From contig CP173058.1 in assembly GCA_044772875.1 (NCBI GenBank), positions 2,604,001 through 2,668,000 on the forward strand: a stretch of DNA of 64,000 nucleotides. The letters are read 5' to 3'. Positions within the stretch are counted from its first letter, which is position 1; every line of letters starts with the position of its first letter. The notes beneath the pieces are model-generated. The model was not told the DNA's origin and ran no database searches. It was given only the letters and a program-made list of their open reading frames with translations. The stretch comes from Morganella morganii_D (GTDB taxonomy: Bacteria > Pseudomonadota > Gammaproteobacteria > Enterobacterales > Enterobacteriaceae). A program made the position numbers and the translations under genes. Shown here in pieces: positions 33,332-40,500 of the stretch.

Positions 33332-34723
33332 CTATCTGGTCAAAATCTGCACGCCGGTCTGAGCTGCTGCTTTCGGATACCGGCAGGCGACGTTGGCTAA
33401 CAGAGGAAATAACCCTTGTGAATCCCGGTAGTACTCAAATTCGTCCGGCAGCAGAATCTGACGGCCTTTGTTATCGAATTTGCGGTACCGCATATACTGT
33501 TTAATGTCAAAATCAGCAGTCCGCGACAACCAGCCGCCGGTACCGATGATTTTGCTGACCCGTGATAAATCACGGCCAATCTGCAAATCCACTGTACCTG
33601 CACAGGTGGTCACCTGTTGTTTTGTGCCCGCATGGCGTTCAGTCCCCAGTGCAACACAAATACCGGCTAACAGATGGTCATAAACACGTTCCTCATCTGT
33701 CTGCGGCAGGTAATCAGGGTGTTCATTGACGTAACGGGTGTAGCGGTAAAAAGCATCCAGCTGCTCCGGATGATTCACAAACTGCGCTTCGGCTAATTCG
33801 CGGCCTGCCTCACCGGCGATCACCGCCGATACACGCATGCCAAGGTCACCTTCCACAGTCCGTTTCACTTTCGGCTCCGGAATCCCGTGTAAAATGGTAT
33901 CCGGCAGTAAGCTGTTGTTGCAGGACGAATAAATATCCGTCGTTGCGCCACCCATATCCATCACCACAAACTCTTCCCAGCCGGGAACGTTGTCACGGAT
34001 TTGCTGTACTAATTCAAAGACAGAGAATGGTGTCGGACGCGGCTCTTCACCGGTCTGCTCAACAATGACGTCCAGTCCCTTGCCCTTCACAATCTTTTTC
34101 AGAAAGATGTCACAGATAGCTTTACGCGCATCAAACGGGTTCGGACTATCCAGACTCGGTAAAATGTTATTAACGACAGTCAGTTCTTTATGGCCGAGGA
34201 TCTCAGCAATATCGTCCTGAATATCACGGTTACCCGCATAAATGATGGAGCAGTTCAGATCGGATTCCGCCAGCATTTTTGCGTTTTGTAATCCGTACCC
34301 GGCATCTCCGCCATCTGTCCCGCCGGTGAACAGAAAAATATCCGGGGGTGTCTGTTCGAGTTTGCGGATATCAGTCCGGTTGAGCTTGTACGCAAAGTGC
34401 TGAGACACTTTTGCACCCGCTGAGTGAGCAGTCACTTTTGCTGACTCAAGGGTAATTGTCGGAACCAGACCCAGTGCCGCTACCGCTAACCCGCCTTTGG
34501 CGGAAGAGGAATAGTTAATGTTAACTTTCCCGGCTTCCAGTAAAGGACGCGCATCGGACACATTGAGGATTTTATTCAGTACAATGAAAAATCCGTCTGC
34601 CAGATGATCAATCGTCGTGGGGGTCAGGGCATAATTTTTTAATTCAATATGATCATCACTTCCCACGTCGAACACGGCACCTTTTGTCCAGGTTGAACCG
34701 ATATCTATCGAGACGTTGATCAT
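33332..34723 (-). CDS. glmL: GlmL/MutL, glutamate mutase reactivating ATPase
   Basis: The 463-residue protein matches GlmL (MutL), an ASKHA-type ATPase. Visible parts are NVSIDIGSTWTKGAVFDVG (phosphate loop 1), YSSSAKGGLAVAALG, IFLFTGGTDGGDAGYGL and FVVMDMGGATTDIYS (phosphate loop 2). It replaces inactivated cobalamin in glutamate mutase, as EutA does for EutBC. It sits between glmS and glmE, the order known in Clostridium, and shares its start with the glmS stop. Confidence 0.95.
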   Translation of the reverse strand: MINVSIDIGSTWTKGAVFDVGSDDHIELKNYALTPTTIDHLADGFFIVLNKILNVSDARPLLEAGKVNINYSSSAKGGLAVAALGLVPTITLESAKVTAHSAGAKVSQHFAYKLNRTDIRKLEQTPPDIFLFTGGTDGGDAGYGLQNAKMLAESDLNCSIIYAGNRDIQDDIAEILGHKELTVVNNILPSLDSPNPFDARKAICDIFLKKIVKGKGLDVIVEQTGEEPRPTPFSVFELVQQIRDNVPGWEEFVVMDMGGATTDIYSSCNNSLLPDTILHGIPEPKVKRTVEGDLGMRVSAVIAGEAGRELAEAQFVNHPEQLDAFYRYTRYVNEHPDYLPQTDEERVYDHLLAGICVALGTERHAGTKQQVTTCAGTVDLQIGRDLSRVSKIIGTGGWLSRTADFDIKQYMRYRKFDNKGRQILLPDEFEYYRDSQGLFPLLANVACRYPKAAAQTGVQILTR

Positions 34724-35163
34724 TACGCAGTCATTCCTTCTTTACGTGCCGGGCTTTTTTCAATGTCTTTTTTCATGACATCGCAGACGTATTCCAGGTC
34801 TGTGTTCGGGAAGAACACACGGTTAAAGCCCATTTCGCTGAATTTTTTCTCGATTTCAGCCGGTTCCTGTTTACCAATAACCAGATTACCGCCGACATAC
34901 AGCAGAATTTCGCCCAGACCGCGTTCGATGCAGCGCTCACGCATACCTAAACAGTCCACTTCGCCGTGCCCGTAAATAGAAGAAACAACGATCGCCTGTG
35001 CGCCGGTTTCAATAGCAGCGTCGATATATTCGTCCTGGCTGACCATGACACCCAGGTTAATCACATTAAAATTGTGCTGGGAAAACACGCGATCTAAAAC
35101 TTTGTTACCGACGGCATGGCAATCGGCACCAATTACACCAATAACAATGGTAGGCTTCTGCAT
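34723..35163 (-). CDS. glmS: Glutamate mutase sigma (S) subunit, B12-binding
   Basis: The 146 residues match the small cobalamin-binding subunit of glutamate mutase. The DXHXXG motif that supplies the lower-axial His to cobalt reads ADCHAVGNKVLD at about 14-25. SSIYGHGEVDC and YVGGNLVIGKQ shape the nucleotide-tail pocket. It is the first gene of the operon, preceded by GAGG-type sequence and an AT-rich 660-base gap. Note that this glmS is unrelated to glucosamine-6-phosphate synthase. Confidence 0.97.
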   Translation of the reverse strand: MQKPTIVIGVIGADCHAVGNKVLDRVFSQHNFNVINLGVMVSQDEYIDAAIETGAQAIVVSSIYGHGEVDCLGMRERCIERGLGEILLYVGGNLVIGKQEPAEIEKKFSEMGFNRVFFPNTDLEYVCDVMKKDIEKSPARKEGMTA

Positions 35164-35784
35164 GATATACCTCTAAATAAACTGAATGTTCGGAATTAAA
35201 AGTTAAAACAAAATCTGTTAAATCCGTTTGGTATTAATTAAGAAAGTATCTAAGTACAAATCAGGCATTCATCCCTATTTAATTCCTTAACTTTCCACTG
35301 ATGGTAATGTGCAATCCGGGGGATTTAAAAACAATTGATATAAAGTAAGGATATCTTGCAAAAACGGAATGGTTTTCAGCAGGAGACAAAACAAGATACA
35401 GATCACACTTAAATTTTATTTAAAATCAATTACATACCATCAAAAACAACAAATAAAAACTTTAATTAACAATTATTTAATTCTAATGAAAAATAAATCA
35501 ATCCTGATTTTGTGATCATCGTTATATTATTGAATTCCCCGCAAATAGCAATTAAATTTTAATGTTTAAACTAAATTTTAGAGTATATTTAATATGAATA
35601 TGTCTTGATAAAAAATGACAAAATAGTGTGACGAATATCTTATTAAGGCATACAACAAAACACCACAAAGAAATAAAAAAACAAATGATACAAAAAAGTA
35701 AATAATTTATTATTAATATGATAATAACGCTGCCTTATTTTTGTTATTCTGACACTGAAAATAAACCATTCAGCTCACATAATT
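35164..35784. other. AT-rich promoter region of the glutamate mutase operon
   Basis: No coding frame was found. The region must contain the minus-strand promoter for glmS. GTGTGATCTGTATC (minus strand, about 35397-35410) resembles half of a CRP site, but the second half is poor. I found no B12-riboswitch elements in the leader. The right end carries a plus-strand terminator-like hairpin, described separately. Confidence 0.5.
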
Positions 35785-35824
35785 ATCCCGGTACCGCTAT
35801 TCCGGCGCCGGGATTTTATTTTTT
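35785..35824 (+). terminator. Plus-strand intrinsic terminator with no upstream plus-strand gene
   Basis: ATCCCGGTACC pairs with GGCGCCGGGAT (one mismatch, one wobble) around an eight-base loop, followed by TTTTATTTTTT. The T-tract is on the plus strand, while the nearest gene ends here from the minus strand. Read on the minus strand the hairpin has no T-tract, so it is only a weak end for the precorrin-2 dehydrogenase transcript. Confidence 0.6.
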
Positions 35825-36480
35825 CAGTGCATTCCGTGTTCTTCGGTAAACTGAGCCAGCAGGTAATTGAGGTAGTCAGTCAGCAGTTCATCATCTTCCA
35901 GCGGCAGGAGCTGTTCCAGGGCCGTATCGGTAAAGAATTTCTGCCAGAACAGTCGTTTGGCATCCCGGGAGGCATTGGTGGCTTTCACCCGGCCGCGCAG
36001 CCGTGCCGCCGCACGGAGTTTAACCGGGGCATCTGCCGGAATGGCCTGCATAACGCGGTGTTTCAGGAATTGTGTATAGACAGGGTTTCCGCCACAGGTC
36101 AGCGCGACCTGAACCGGCGGCACATCAATGGTGGCCGGTGAGATAAAGGAGGCACTTTCCGGCGCGTCAGTCACATTACAGAAGCAGTGGCGGGCATTGG
36201 CCTGTTCCAGCACCTGCCGGTTCACCTCCGGCGAATCTGTGGCGGCAAAGGCCAGCCAGCACCCCTGCGGCCACAGTGCGGAATCGAAGGCCGCTTCCGT
36301 CAGAGTCAGATGCGGGTTTTCCGCCAGTGCGGTGAAATCTCCGCGAAACCTGCGTGCGATAACGGTGACATACGCCCCGGCCTGTAACAACGTCCGGCAT
36401 TTATGTGCGGCGACGTCCCCGCCCCCCACGACCAGACAGGTCTTTCCCTGTAAATCACAAAACAGCGGATAACGCAGCAT
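35824..36480 (-). CDS. Precorrin-2 dehydrogenase / sirohydrochlorin ferrochelatase (CysG N-terminal-type)
   Basis: The 218 residues correspond to the N-terminal half of CysG (Met8-like): MLRYPLFCDLQGKTCLVVGG with the Rossmann GGGDVAAHKCRTLL, ATDSPEVNRQVLEQAN, CNVTDAPESASFISPATID and VALTCGGNPVYTQFLKHR. It oxidises precorrin-2 to sirohydrochlorin with NAD+, which both CbiK (cobalt) and sirohaem synthesis (iron) use. The methyltransferase half of CysG is absent and is supplied by cobA at 38938. The ATG at 36480 has AAAGGAG seven bases before it; in-frame ATGs upstream (for example 36654) lack a ribosome site. The other member of this minus-strand group, pduX, is 458 bases upstream, with an ERIC-like repeat between. 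Confidence 0.93.
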   Translation of the reverse strand: MLRYPLFCDLQGKTCLVVGGGDVAAHKCRTLLQAGAYVTVIARRFRGDFTALAENPHLTLTEAAFDSALWPQGCWLAFAATDSPEVNRQVLEQANARHCFCNVTDAPESASFISPATIDVPPVQVALTCGGNPVYTQFLKHRVMQAIPADAPVKLRAAARLRGRVKATNASRDAKRLFWQKFFTDTALEQLLPLEDDELLTDYLNYLLAQFTEEHGMH

Positions 36481-36817
36481 AGTGTCTCCTTTGCGGACAG
36501 CGTCAGAATCAGTTGTCTGAATCATATCCTGCCCGTTGCCGGGACGCAGCAAAGCGGCGCGTACTTTGTGGTACTGCGCGGTAAATAAAGGGAGAGAATG
36601 CTCAGCACCGGGGCCGGGCTGATAACCGGCAAAACGAAAAGTTGCTGTAAACACTTCCCTGTGCGCTCATGCGCATCATCCATGACGCGCATGCTTTTCG
36701 TCTCTTTGCCGGTTATCTGCCTTTTACTCTGACATCATGAAAAAATTGAATATTCAACATTATTCCCCCGGACCGGAACATAGAATAAAAAATAACTCAG
36801 GAGTCATCCGCTAAATT
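36481..36817. other. Non-coding gap upstream of the precorrin-2 dehydrogenase gene
   Basis: An open frame continues upstream of the dehydrogenase start, but it has no family resemblance and is treated as leader. ATGCGC and GCGCAT (about 36668-36691) flank an imperfect palindrome. A separate promoter for the dehydrogenase gene probably lies here. I see no further gene. Confidence 0.45.
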
Positions 36818-36935
36818 ATTCAATTTGCAGCAAGGCGGCAAACGAAAGAAACCGGGGAGCATACATCAGTATGTGACCCGGTTTATTGAGTGCAGCCAAC
36901 ACAGCTGCGGATTGAAGAATGACGCGGACGGGAGA
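36818..36935. repeat. ERIC (IRU)-like imperfect palindromic repeat
   Basis: The element starts ATTCAATTTGCAGCAAGGCG and ends near GCTGCGGATTGAAGAATGACG, and its ends are inverted repeats. The centre GGGGAGCATACATCAGTATG followed by TGACCCGG matches the ERIC core arrangement (CCAGGAGCTTACAT...AAGTAAGTGACTGGGG) in layout. It lies directly after the pduX stop codon. ERIC elements are non-coding, mobile by unknown means and often transcribed into stable hairpins. Confidence 0.8.
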
Positions 36936-36938
36936 GGT

Positions 36939-37799
36939 TTAGCGGACGCCGCCACGGGCCATACACACCTCATGCACCTGAGGATAAAACCGATCCAGCT
37001 GATGTATCCGGATCCAGTCATAGATAAAGTCTCTGTCGTGCAGGGTGTCATCATAGATAAGCCCGGCCACGCTGCCACTGTGTGCGACATTCATGCCGTA
37101 AATCTTTCCCTGATCTGCAAGGGCATGAAGCTCACTGAAGCCGGGTTTGGGCAGCAGATCCTGGCTGGCGATGGCACTCAGTGTGGCCGCTTCCCCCAGG
37201 CGCTGCGGATCATGCTGTTCACAGGCGGCGGTAAGCAGTTTCCAGGCCTGAGCCAGCAGGGATTCCCGTGCCAGCAGTGTGGCACGGCGGTTACGTTTGT
37301 GGAAATCCTCCGTCAGAACCACATCCGGACTTTCGAGCAGCAGCAGTTTCAGATCCGGCGACCAGCCGAGTGAGATTTGTGTCTGAGCAGTCTGGTGGTC
37401 AAACAGTGTCAGGGAGGAAAAGAGTGTGCTGTCTGTCGGTTCAACCGCCACACACAGTTCCGCGAGGGTTTCCGGTGATAATTCATGGCCGTAAAAACGC
37501 GCGGTGGCCTGAGCGGTGGCTGCTATATCCGCCGTGCTGCTGGCCAGCCCTTTACCGACAGGAATAGTGGATTCATATTCGATCCTCAGCATACCGGTGG
37601 CTTCCGGCACAATATCCAGATGTTTCAGCACCCGCTCAAGCATCTGCCGCATGCGCGGCCGTTCCAGTCCCAGCGGTACACCTTCTTCCACCGAGACATA
37701 GCTGTACCAGTTGATGGGGCAGGAAACCAGTTTTTCACCCCCGAGGATCCATCCCTGCAACAATTCTCCGCAGGATGCCGGACAATGAGCCTCAGCCAT
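36939..37799 (-). CDS. pduX: PduX, L-threonine kinase (GHMP family)
   Basis: The 286 residues match PduX. Segments include CPASCGELLQGWILGGEKLV, the GHMP ATP loop STIPVGKGLASSTADIAATA, AVEPTDSTLFSSLTLFDH, AATLSAIASQDLLPKPGF and NVAHSGSVAGL. It phosphorylates L-threonine; CobD then decarboxylates the product to (R)-1-aminopropanol O-2-phosphate for CbiB. It overlaps the cobD stop by eight bases, so the kinase and decarboxylase are coupled. Salmonella keeps pduX in the pdu operon. Here it sits with cobalamin genes and no pdu operon is seen. Confidence 0.94.
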   Translation of the reverse strand: MAEAHCPASCGELLQGWILGGEKLVSCPINWYSYVSVEEGVPLGLERPRMRQMLERVLKHLDIVPEATGMLRIEYESTIPVGKGLASSTADIAATAQATARFYGHELSPETLAELCVAVEPTDSTLFSSLTLFDHQTAQTQISLGWSPDLKLLLLESPDVVLTEDFHKRNRRATLLARESLLAQAWKLLTAACEQHDPQRLGEAATLSAIASQDLLPKPGFSELHALADQGKIYGMNVAHSGSVAGLIYDDTLHDRDFIYDWIRIHQLDRFYPQVHEVCMARGGVR

Positions 37800-38862
37800 G
37801 TTGAAATACCTGTTTTAATGCACCGATAAGATGACGGTTTTCCGCCTGACTGCGGACCGCAATCCGGTAATAAGAACCATCCAGCCCCGGATAGTTCCGG
37901 CAGCGGCGGATCAGCAGCTTATATTTCAGCAGGGCAGACTGGAGTTCCACACCGTTAAGGCAGCGGATAAAGATGTAGTTTGCCACCGGCTGCCGGATTT
38001 TCAGCAGCGGGAACTGCCGCAGCTCATTGCACAAATATTCCCGCTGTACAGCAATAAAATCCTGTGTTTTGCGGATATAGTCTTCATCATCCAGCAGTGC
38101 CTCACCCACCAGCGCGGCCAGACCGTTGATAGTCCACGGCTCACGCCAGGCTTTCAGATTACTGATAATGTGACTGTCGCCGCACAGCAGATACCCGAGG
38201 CGCAGACCGGGAATCGCAAAGAATTTTGTCAGCGAACGCAGCAGATACAGGTAGCGGGTTTCCGGCAGGCGGGCTGTCAGCGGTGATCCTTCCGGCAAAA
38301 AATCAATAAAAGCTTCATCGACAATCAGATGAATATGACGGGACTCACACAGTGAAACCAGCTTGTGCAACAGCGCAGTATCCGGCATCAGGCCGGTCGG
38401 GTTATTCGGCGTGGCGACAAACACACAGTCCGGGCGGCGGGCTTCAATATCCGCCAGCAGGGATTCATCCGGCTGGAAATCATTTTCTTCCGTCAGCGGG
38501 TGCTCAATGATATCGCAGCCCTGCTGTTCCAGTGCTCTGCGGTATTCGGCAAATCCGGGAGTTAACAGTAATGCACTGTGAGGATTCAGATGGCGCACCA
38601 GCGCGTAAATCAGTTCCGTCTCCCCGTTACCGGCAATGACCTGCCCCAGCTCACAACCGGCGCCTTTGGCCAGTGCGGCATGCAGATAGCGGTATTCAAT
38701 ATCCGGGTAGCGTTCAATAACAGACAGGTTATCACGGATGATGGCTTTGACCCTGTCGGGCGGCCCCAGCGGGTTAATATTGGCACTGAAATCGAAGATA
38801 GAAGCGGGTGAGATGCCGAGGAGTTCAGCCACCTCTACCACATTACCACCGTGTTCGCTCAT
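37792..38862 (-). CDS. cobD: CobD, L-threonine-O-3-phosphate decarboxylase
   Basis: The 356-residue protein is a fold-type I PLP enzyme matching CobD. It contains EHGGNVVEVAELLGISPASI, FDFSANINPLGPPD, AGNGETELIYALVR, the LIVDEAFIDFLPEG Asp region and LRSLTKFFAIPGLRLGYL with the PLP Lys. It makes (R)-1-aminopropanol O-2-phosphate for the nucleotide loop. The ATG at 38862 has GGAGGAGG immediately upstream and matches the Salmonella N-terminus; an in-frame ATG at 38889 does not. HisC-like aminotransferases are relatives, but the CobD-specific start and pduX linkage decide. Confidence 0.94.
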   Translation of the reverse strand: MSEHGGNVVEVAELLGISPASIFDFSANINPLGPPDRVKAIIRDNLSVIERYPDIEYRYLHAALAKGAGCELGQVIAGNGETELIYALVRHLNPHSALLLTPGFAEYRRALEQQGCDIIEHPLTEENDFQPDESLLADIEARRPDCVFVATPNNPTGLMPDTALLHKLVSLCESRHIHLIVDEAFIDFLPEGSPLTARLPETRYLYLLRSLTKFFAIPGLRLGYLLCGDSHIISNLKAWREPWTINGLAALVGEALLDDEDYIRKTQDFIAVQREYLCNELRQFPLLKIRQPVANYIFIRCLNGVELQSALLKYKLLIRRCRNYPGLDGSYYRIAVRSQAENRHLIGALKQVFQHG

Positions 38863-38937
38863 AGCCTCCTCCAAATGTAAGAGCTGCATACAGTATCACC
38901 TGCATACAGCCGGATGCTCATTATTTTAAGGATAATA

Positions 38938-39723
38938 CTATGACGCAGCTTCTAATGGGGCTTCCTGCGTAATATCAATTTGTGTGGCAGCGAATGCCAG
39001 AATTTGGTGCAGATCCACCACATTCCCGATCACAATCAGTGCCGGCGGATGTAATTTATGACGTGCAGCCTCTTCCGGTAATGTCGCGAGGGTAGCGGTG
39101 ACCACCTGCTGGCGTTGCTGGCTGGCATACATAACCACAGCCGCCGGAGTATCCGGTGATTTTCCGCCGTCGATCAGCAGCTGACTGATTTCAGCCAGAC
39201 GGGTCATTCCCATCAGAATAACCAGTGTGCCGTTAAGAGCGGCCAGTGCATTCCAGTTCTGCGGCTCATTACCCTGACACATATGGCCGGTGACCACATG
39301 GAAGCCTGATGCGTGATCGCGGTGTGTCACCGGGATCCCCGCATACGCCAGTCCGCCAATAGAAGAACTGATGCCGGGGATGACTTCAAAATCCAGGCCG
39401 TTCTGCGCCAGGGACTCCGCTTCTTCCCCGCCGCGGCCGAACACATACGGATCCCCGCCTTTCAGACGCACCACATTTTTACCTTCTGCGGCATATTTCA
39501 CCAGGATGGCATTGATTTCTTCCTGCGGCACAGGGTGATGATTTGGTGTTTTACCGACATTAATGATTTTGCAGTCCGCCGGTGCGCAGGCGATCAACTC
39601 AGGATTGACAAGACGGTCATGCACCAGCACTTCGGCATGACGTATACAGTGAAGTCCCTTAACGGTAATTAATGATGCATCTCCGGGTCCGGCTCCGACC
39701 AGCCATACTTTACCTTCGCTCAT
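38938..39723 (-). CDS. cobA: CobA-type uroporphyrinogen-III C-methyltransferase (SUMT)
   Basis: The 261 residues match SUMT, with VWLVGAGPGDASLITVKGLH at the start, VLVHDRLVNPELI, VRLKGGDPYVFGRGGEEAESL, VIPGISSSIGGLAYAGIPVTHR and GTLVILMGMTRL. It methylates uroporphyrinogen III at C2 and C7 with two S-adenosylmethionine to precorrin-2, the common precursor of sirohaem and B12. It is the first gene of the minus-strand group, divergent from cbiA across a 777-base gap. It should not be confused with the adenosyltransferase that Salmonella calls CobA, which is btuR at 62415. Confidence 0.94.
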   Translation of the reverse strand: MSEGKVWLVGAGPGDASLITVKGLHCIRHAEVLVHDRLVNPELIACAPADCKIINVGKTPNHHPVPQEEINAILVKYAAEGKNVVRLKGGDPYVFGRGGEEAESLAQNGLDFEVIPGISSSIGGLAYAGIPVTHRDHASGFHVVTGHMCQGNEPQNWNALAALNGTLVILMGMTRLAEISQLLIDGGKSPDTPAAVVMYASQQRQQVVTATLATLPEEAARHKLHPPALIVIGNVVDLHQILAFAATQIDITQEAPLEAAS

Positions 39724-40221
39724 TTTATTGCCTTATCAATCAGATTAATCAACATGAAAAAATCACATCATTTTATTAGTAATGCACAATACCTGGTGGC
39801 GATAAAAAACACTATTTATTAATGATGTTTTGTAGGTGGATAGCAGTATTAATTACTCATGAACTTTATTCTTTGATCTGTTCACGATAAATGTGTAATA
39901 AAAACAATTCTGTTTAATATTTTGCATTATTAAATAATCACAGAAAAAAATATATGACTGATATCCCAATAATACGTTCACGCAACGGAAGAGTTCATGA
40001 AAAAAAATCAAGAAGATCATGGGCTTTCAAGCAACTGAAATAAATGAATTTTTACATTCGCCTCATGAAAATAGGCCATTATAATCAACAAACCACCCTC
40101 TTTATTTAAAGTTATCATTAACAAATAATAAAAACAAGATCATTTAATTAACATATTTGCATATATTTATAAAAATAAAGTAGTTGCATTTTATTCATCT
40201 TGATCATAAATCAAGTATTTG

Positions 40222-40237
40222 TGTGAAGAAACTCACA
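40222..40237 (+). promoter_or_regulatory. CRP site ahead of the cbi operon
   Basis: TGTGAAGAAACTCACA is a perfect TGTGA-N6-TCACA site, the CRP half-site consensus. The Salmonella cob operon and its activator pocR are also under CRP control (established knowledge), so cAMP control of this cluster is plausible. Confidence 0.75.
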
Positions 40238-40320
40238 AACTGTAATAAGCAGATATATAAAAACAGCATTTTATGTTTTATTAAAAACGAATATAAATAG
40301 CCGTAAAAAAATCACTATAT

Positions 40321-40334
40321 CAAAAATCGGCAAT
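40321..40334 (+). promoter_or_regulatory. Shared eut/cbi motif (candidate EutR site), cbi copy
   Basis: CAAAAATCGGCAAT is identical to the sequence at 18947-18960 upstream of eutS. It lies 85 bases downstream of the CRP site and 167 bases before the cbiA start. A common AraC-type activator is inferred. Confidence 0.5.
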
Positions 40335-40422
40335 GTTAATTAAATGATCATTACATTTTCGTGTCGCAGTTCAGCAATATTCCGTATTGCTTATGATCAT
40401 GAAAATAACAAAACAGTCACCG

Positions 40423-40445
40423 GGTTAATTTATTTAACCTTTTTT
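40423..40445 (+). terminator. Leader terminator/attenuator before cbiA
   Basis: GGTTAA pairs with TTAACC around TTTAT and is followed by six T. It lies in the plus orientation 56 bases before the cbiA ATG, with no plus-strand gene upstream. This suggests premature termination in the cbi leader. The stem is short and AT-rich, so it would be weak unless conditional. Confidence 0.55.
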
Positions 40446-40500
40446 GCTTTCCTAGTATCAGGACGTTTTTTTGGCAACAACACCGTGTCAAAGGTAGCGT

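Larger units (their letters stand above)
39724..40500. promoter_or_regulatory. Long divergent regulatory region between cobA and cbiA
   Basis: The 777 bases are very AT-rich and have no plausible gene. In order they contain an AT-rich cobA-side stretch, a CRP site (40222-40237), the CAAAAATCGGCAAT motif (40321-40334), two ATGATCAT palindromes (40344 and 40393), the inverted repeat AGCAATATTCCGTATTGCT (40373-40391) and a terminator-like hairpin (40423-40445) just before cbiA. Length and content fit a heavily regulated cbi promoter with a leader. Confidence 0.65.

Noticed and set aside
35290..35320. TCCACTGATGG near the glm operon as part of a B12 riboswitch
   Set aside because: It lies on the strand opposite to the glm transcript and the other riboswitch elements are missing.
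36481..36654. N-terminal extension of the precorrin-2 dehydrogenase
   Set aside because: The extension has no counterpart in CysG or Met8, and a strong ribosome site supports the ATG at 36480.
40199..40214. FNR box CTTGATCATAAATCAAG ahead of cbiA
   Set aside because: The half-sites are separated by five bases and not four, so it does not fit the FNR consensus; it could still be a palindrome for another factor.
40423..40500. Cobalamin riboswitch before cbiA
   Set aside because: The hairpin and AGTATCAGGACG segment were considered, but the B12 box and the conserved core (including a GCCACTG-type element) are not present in the leader.
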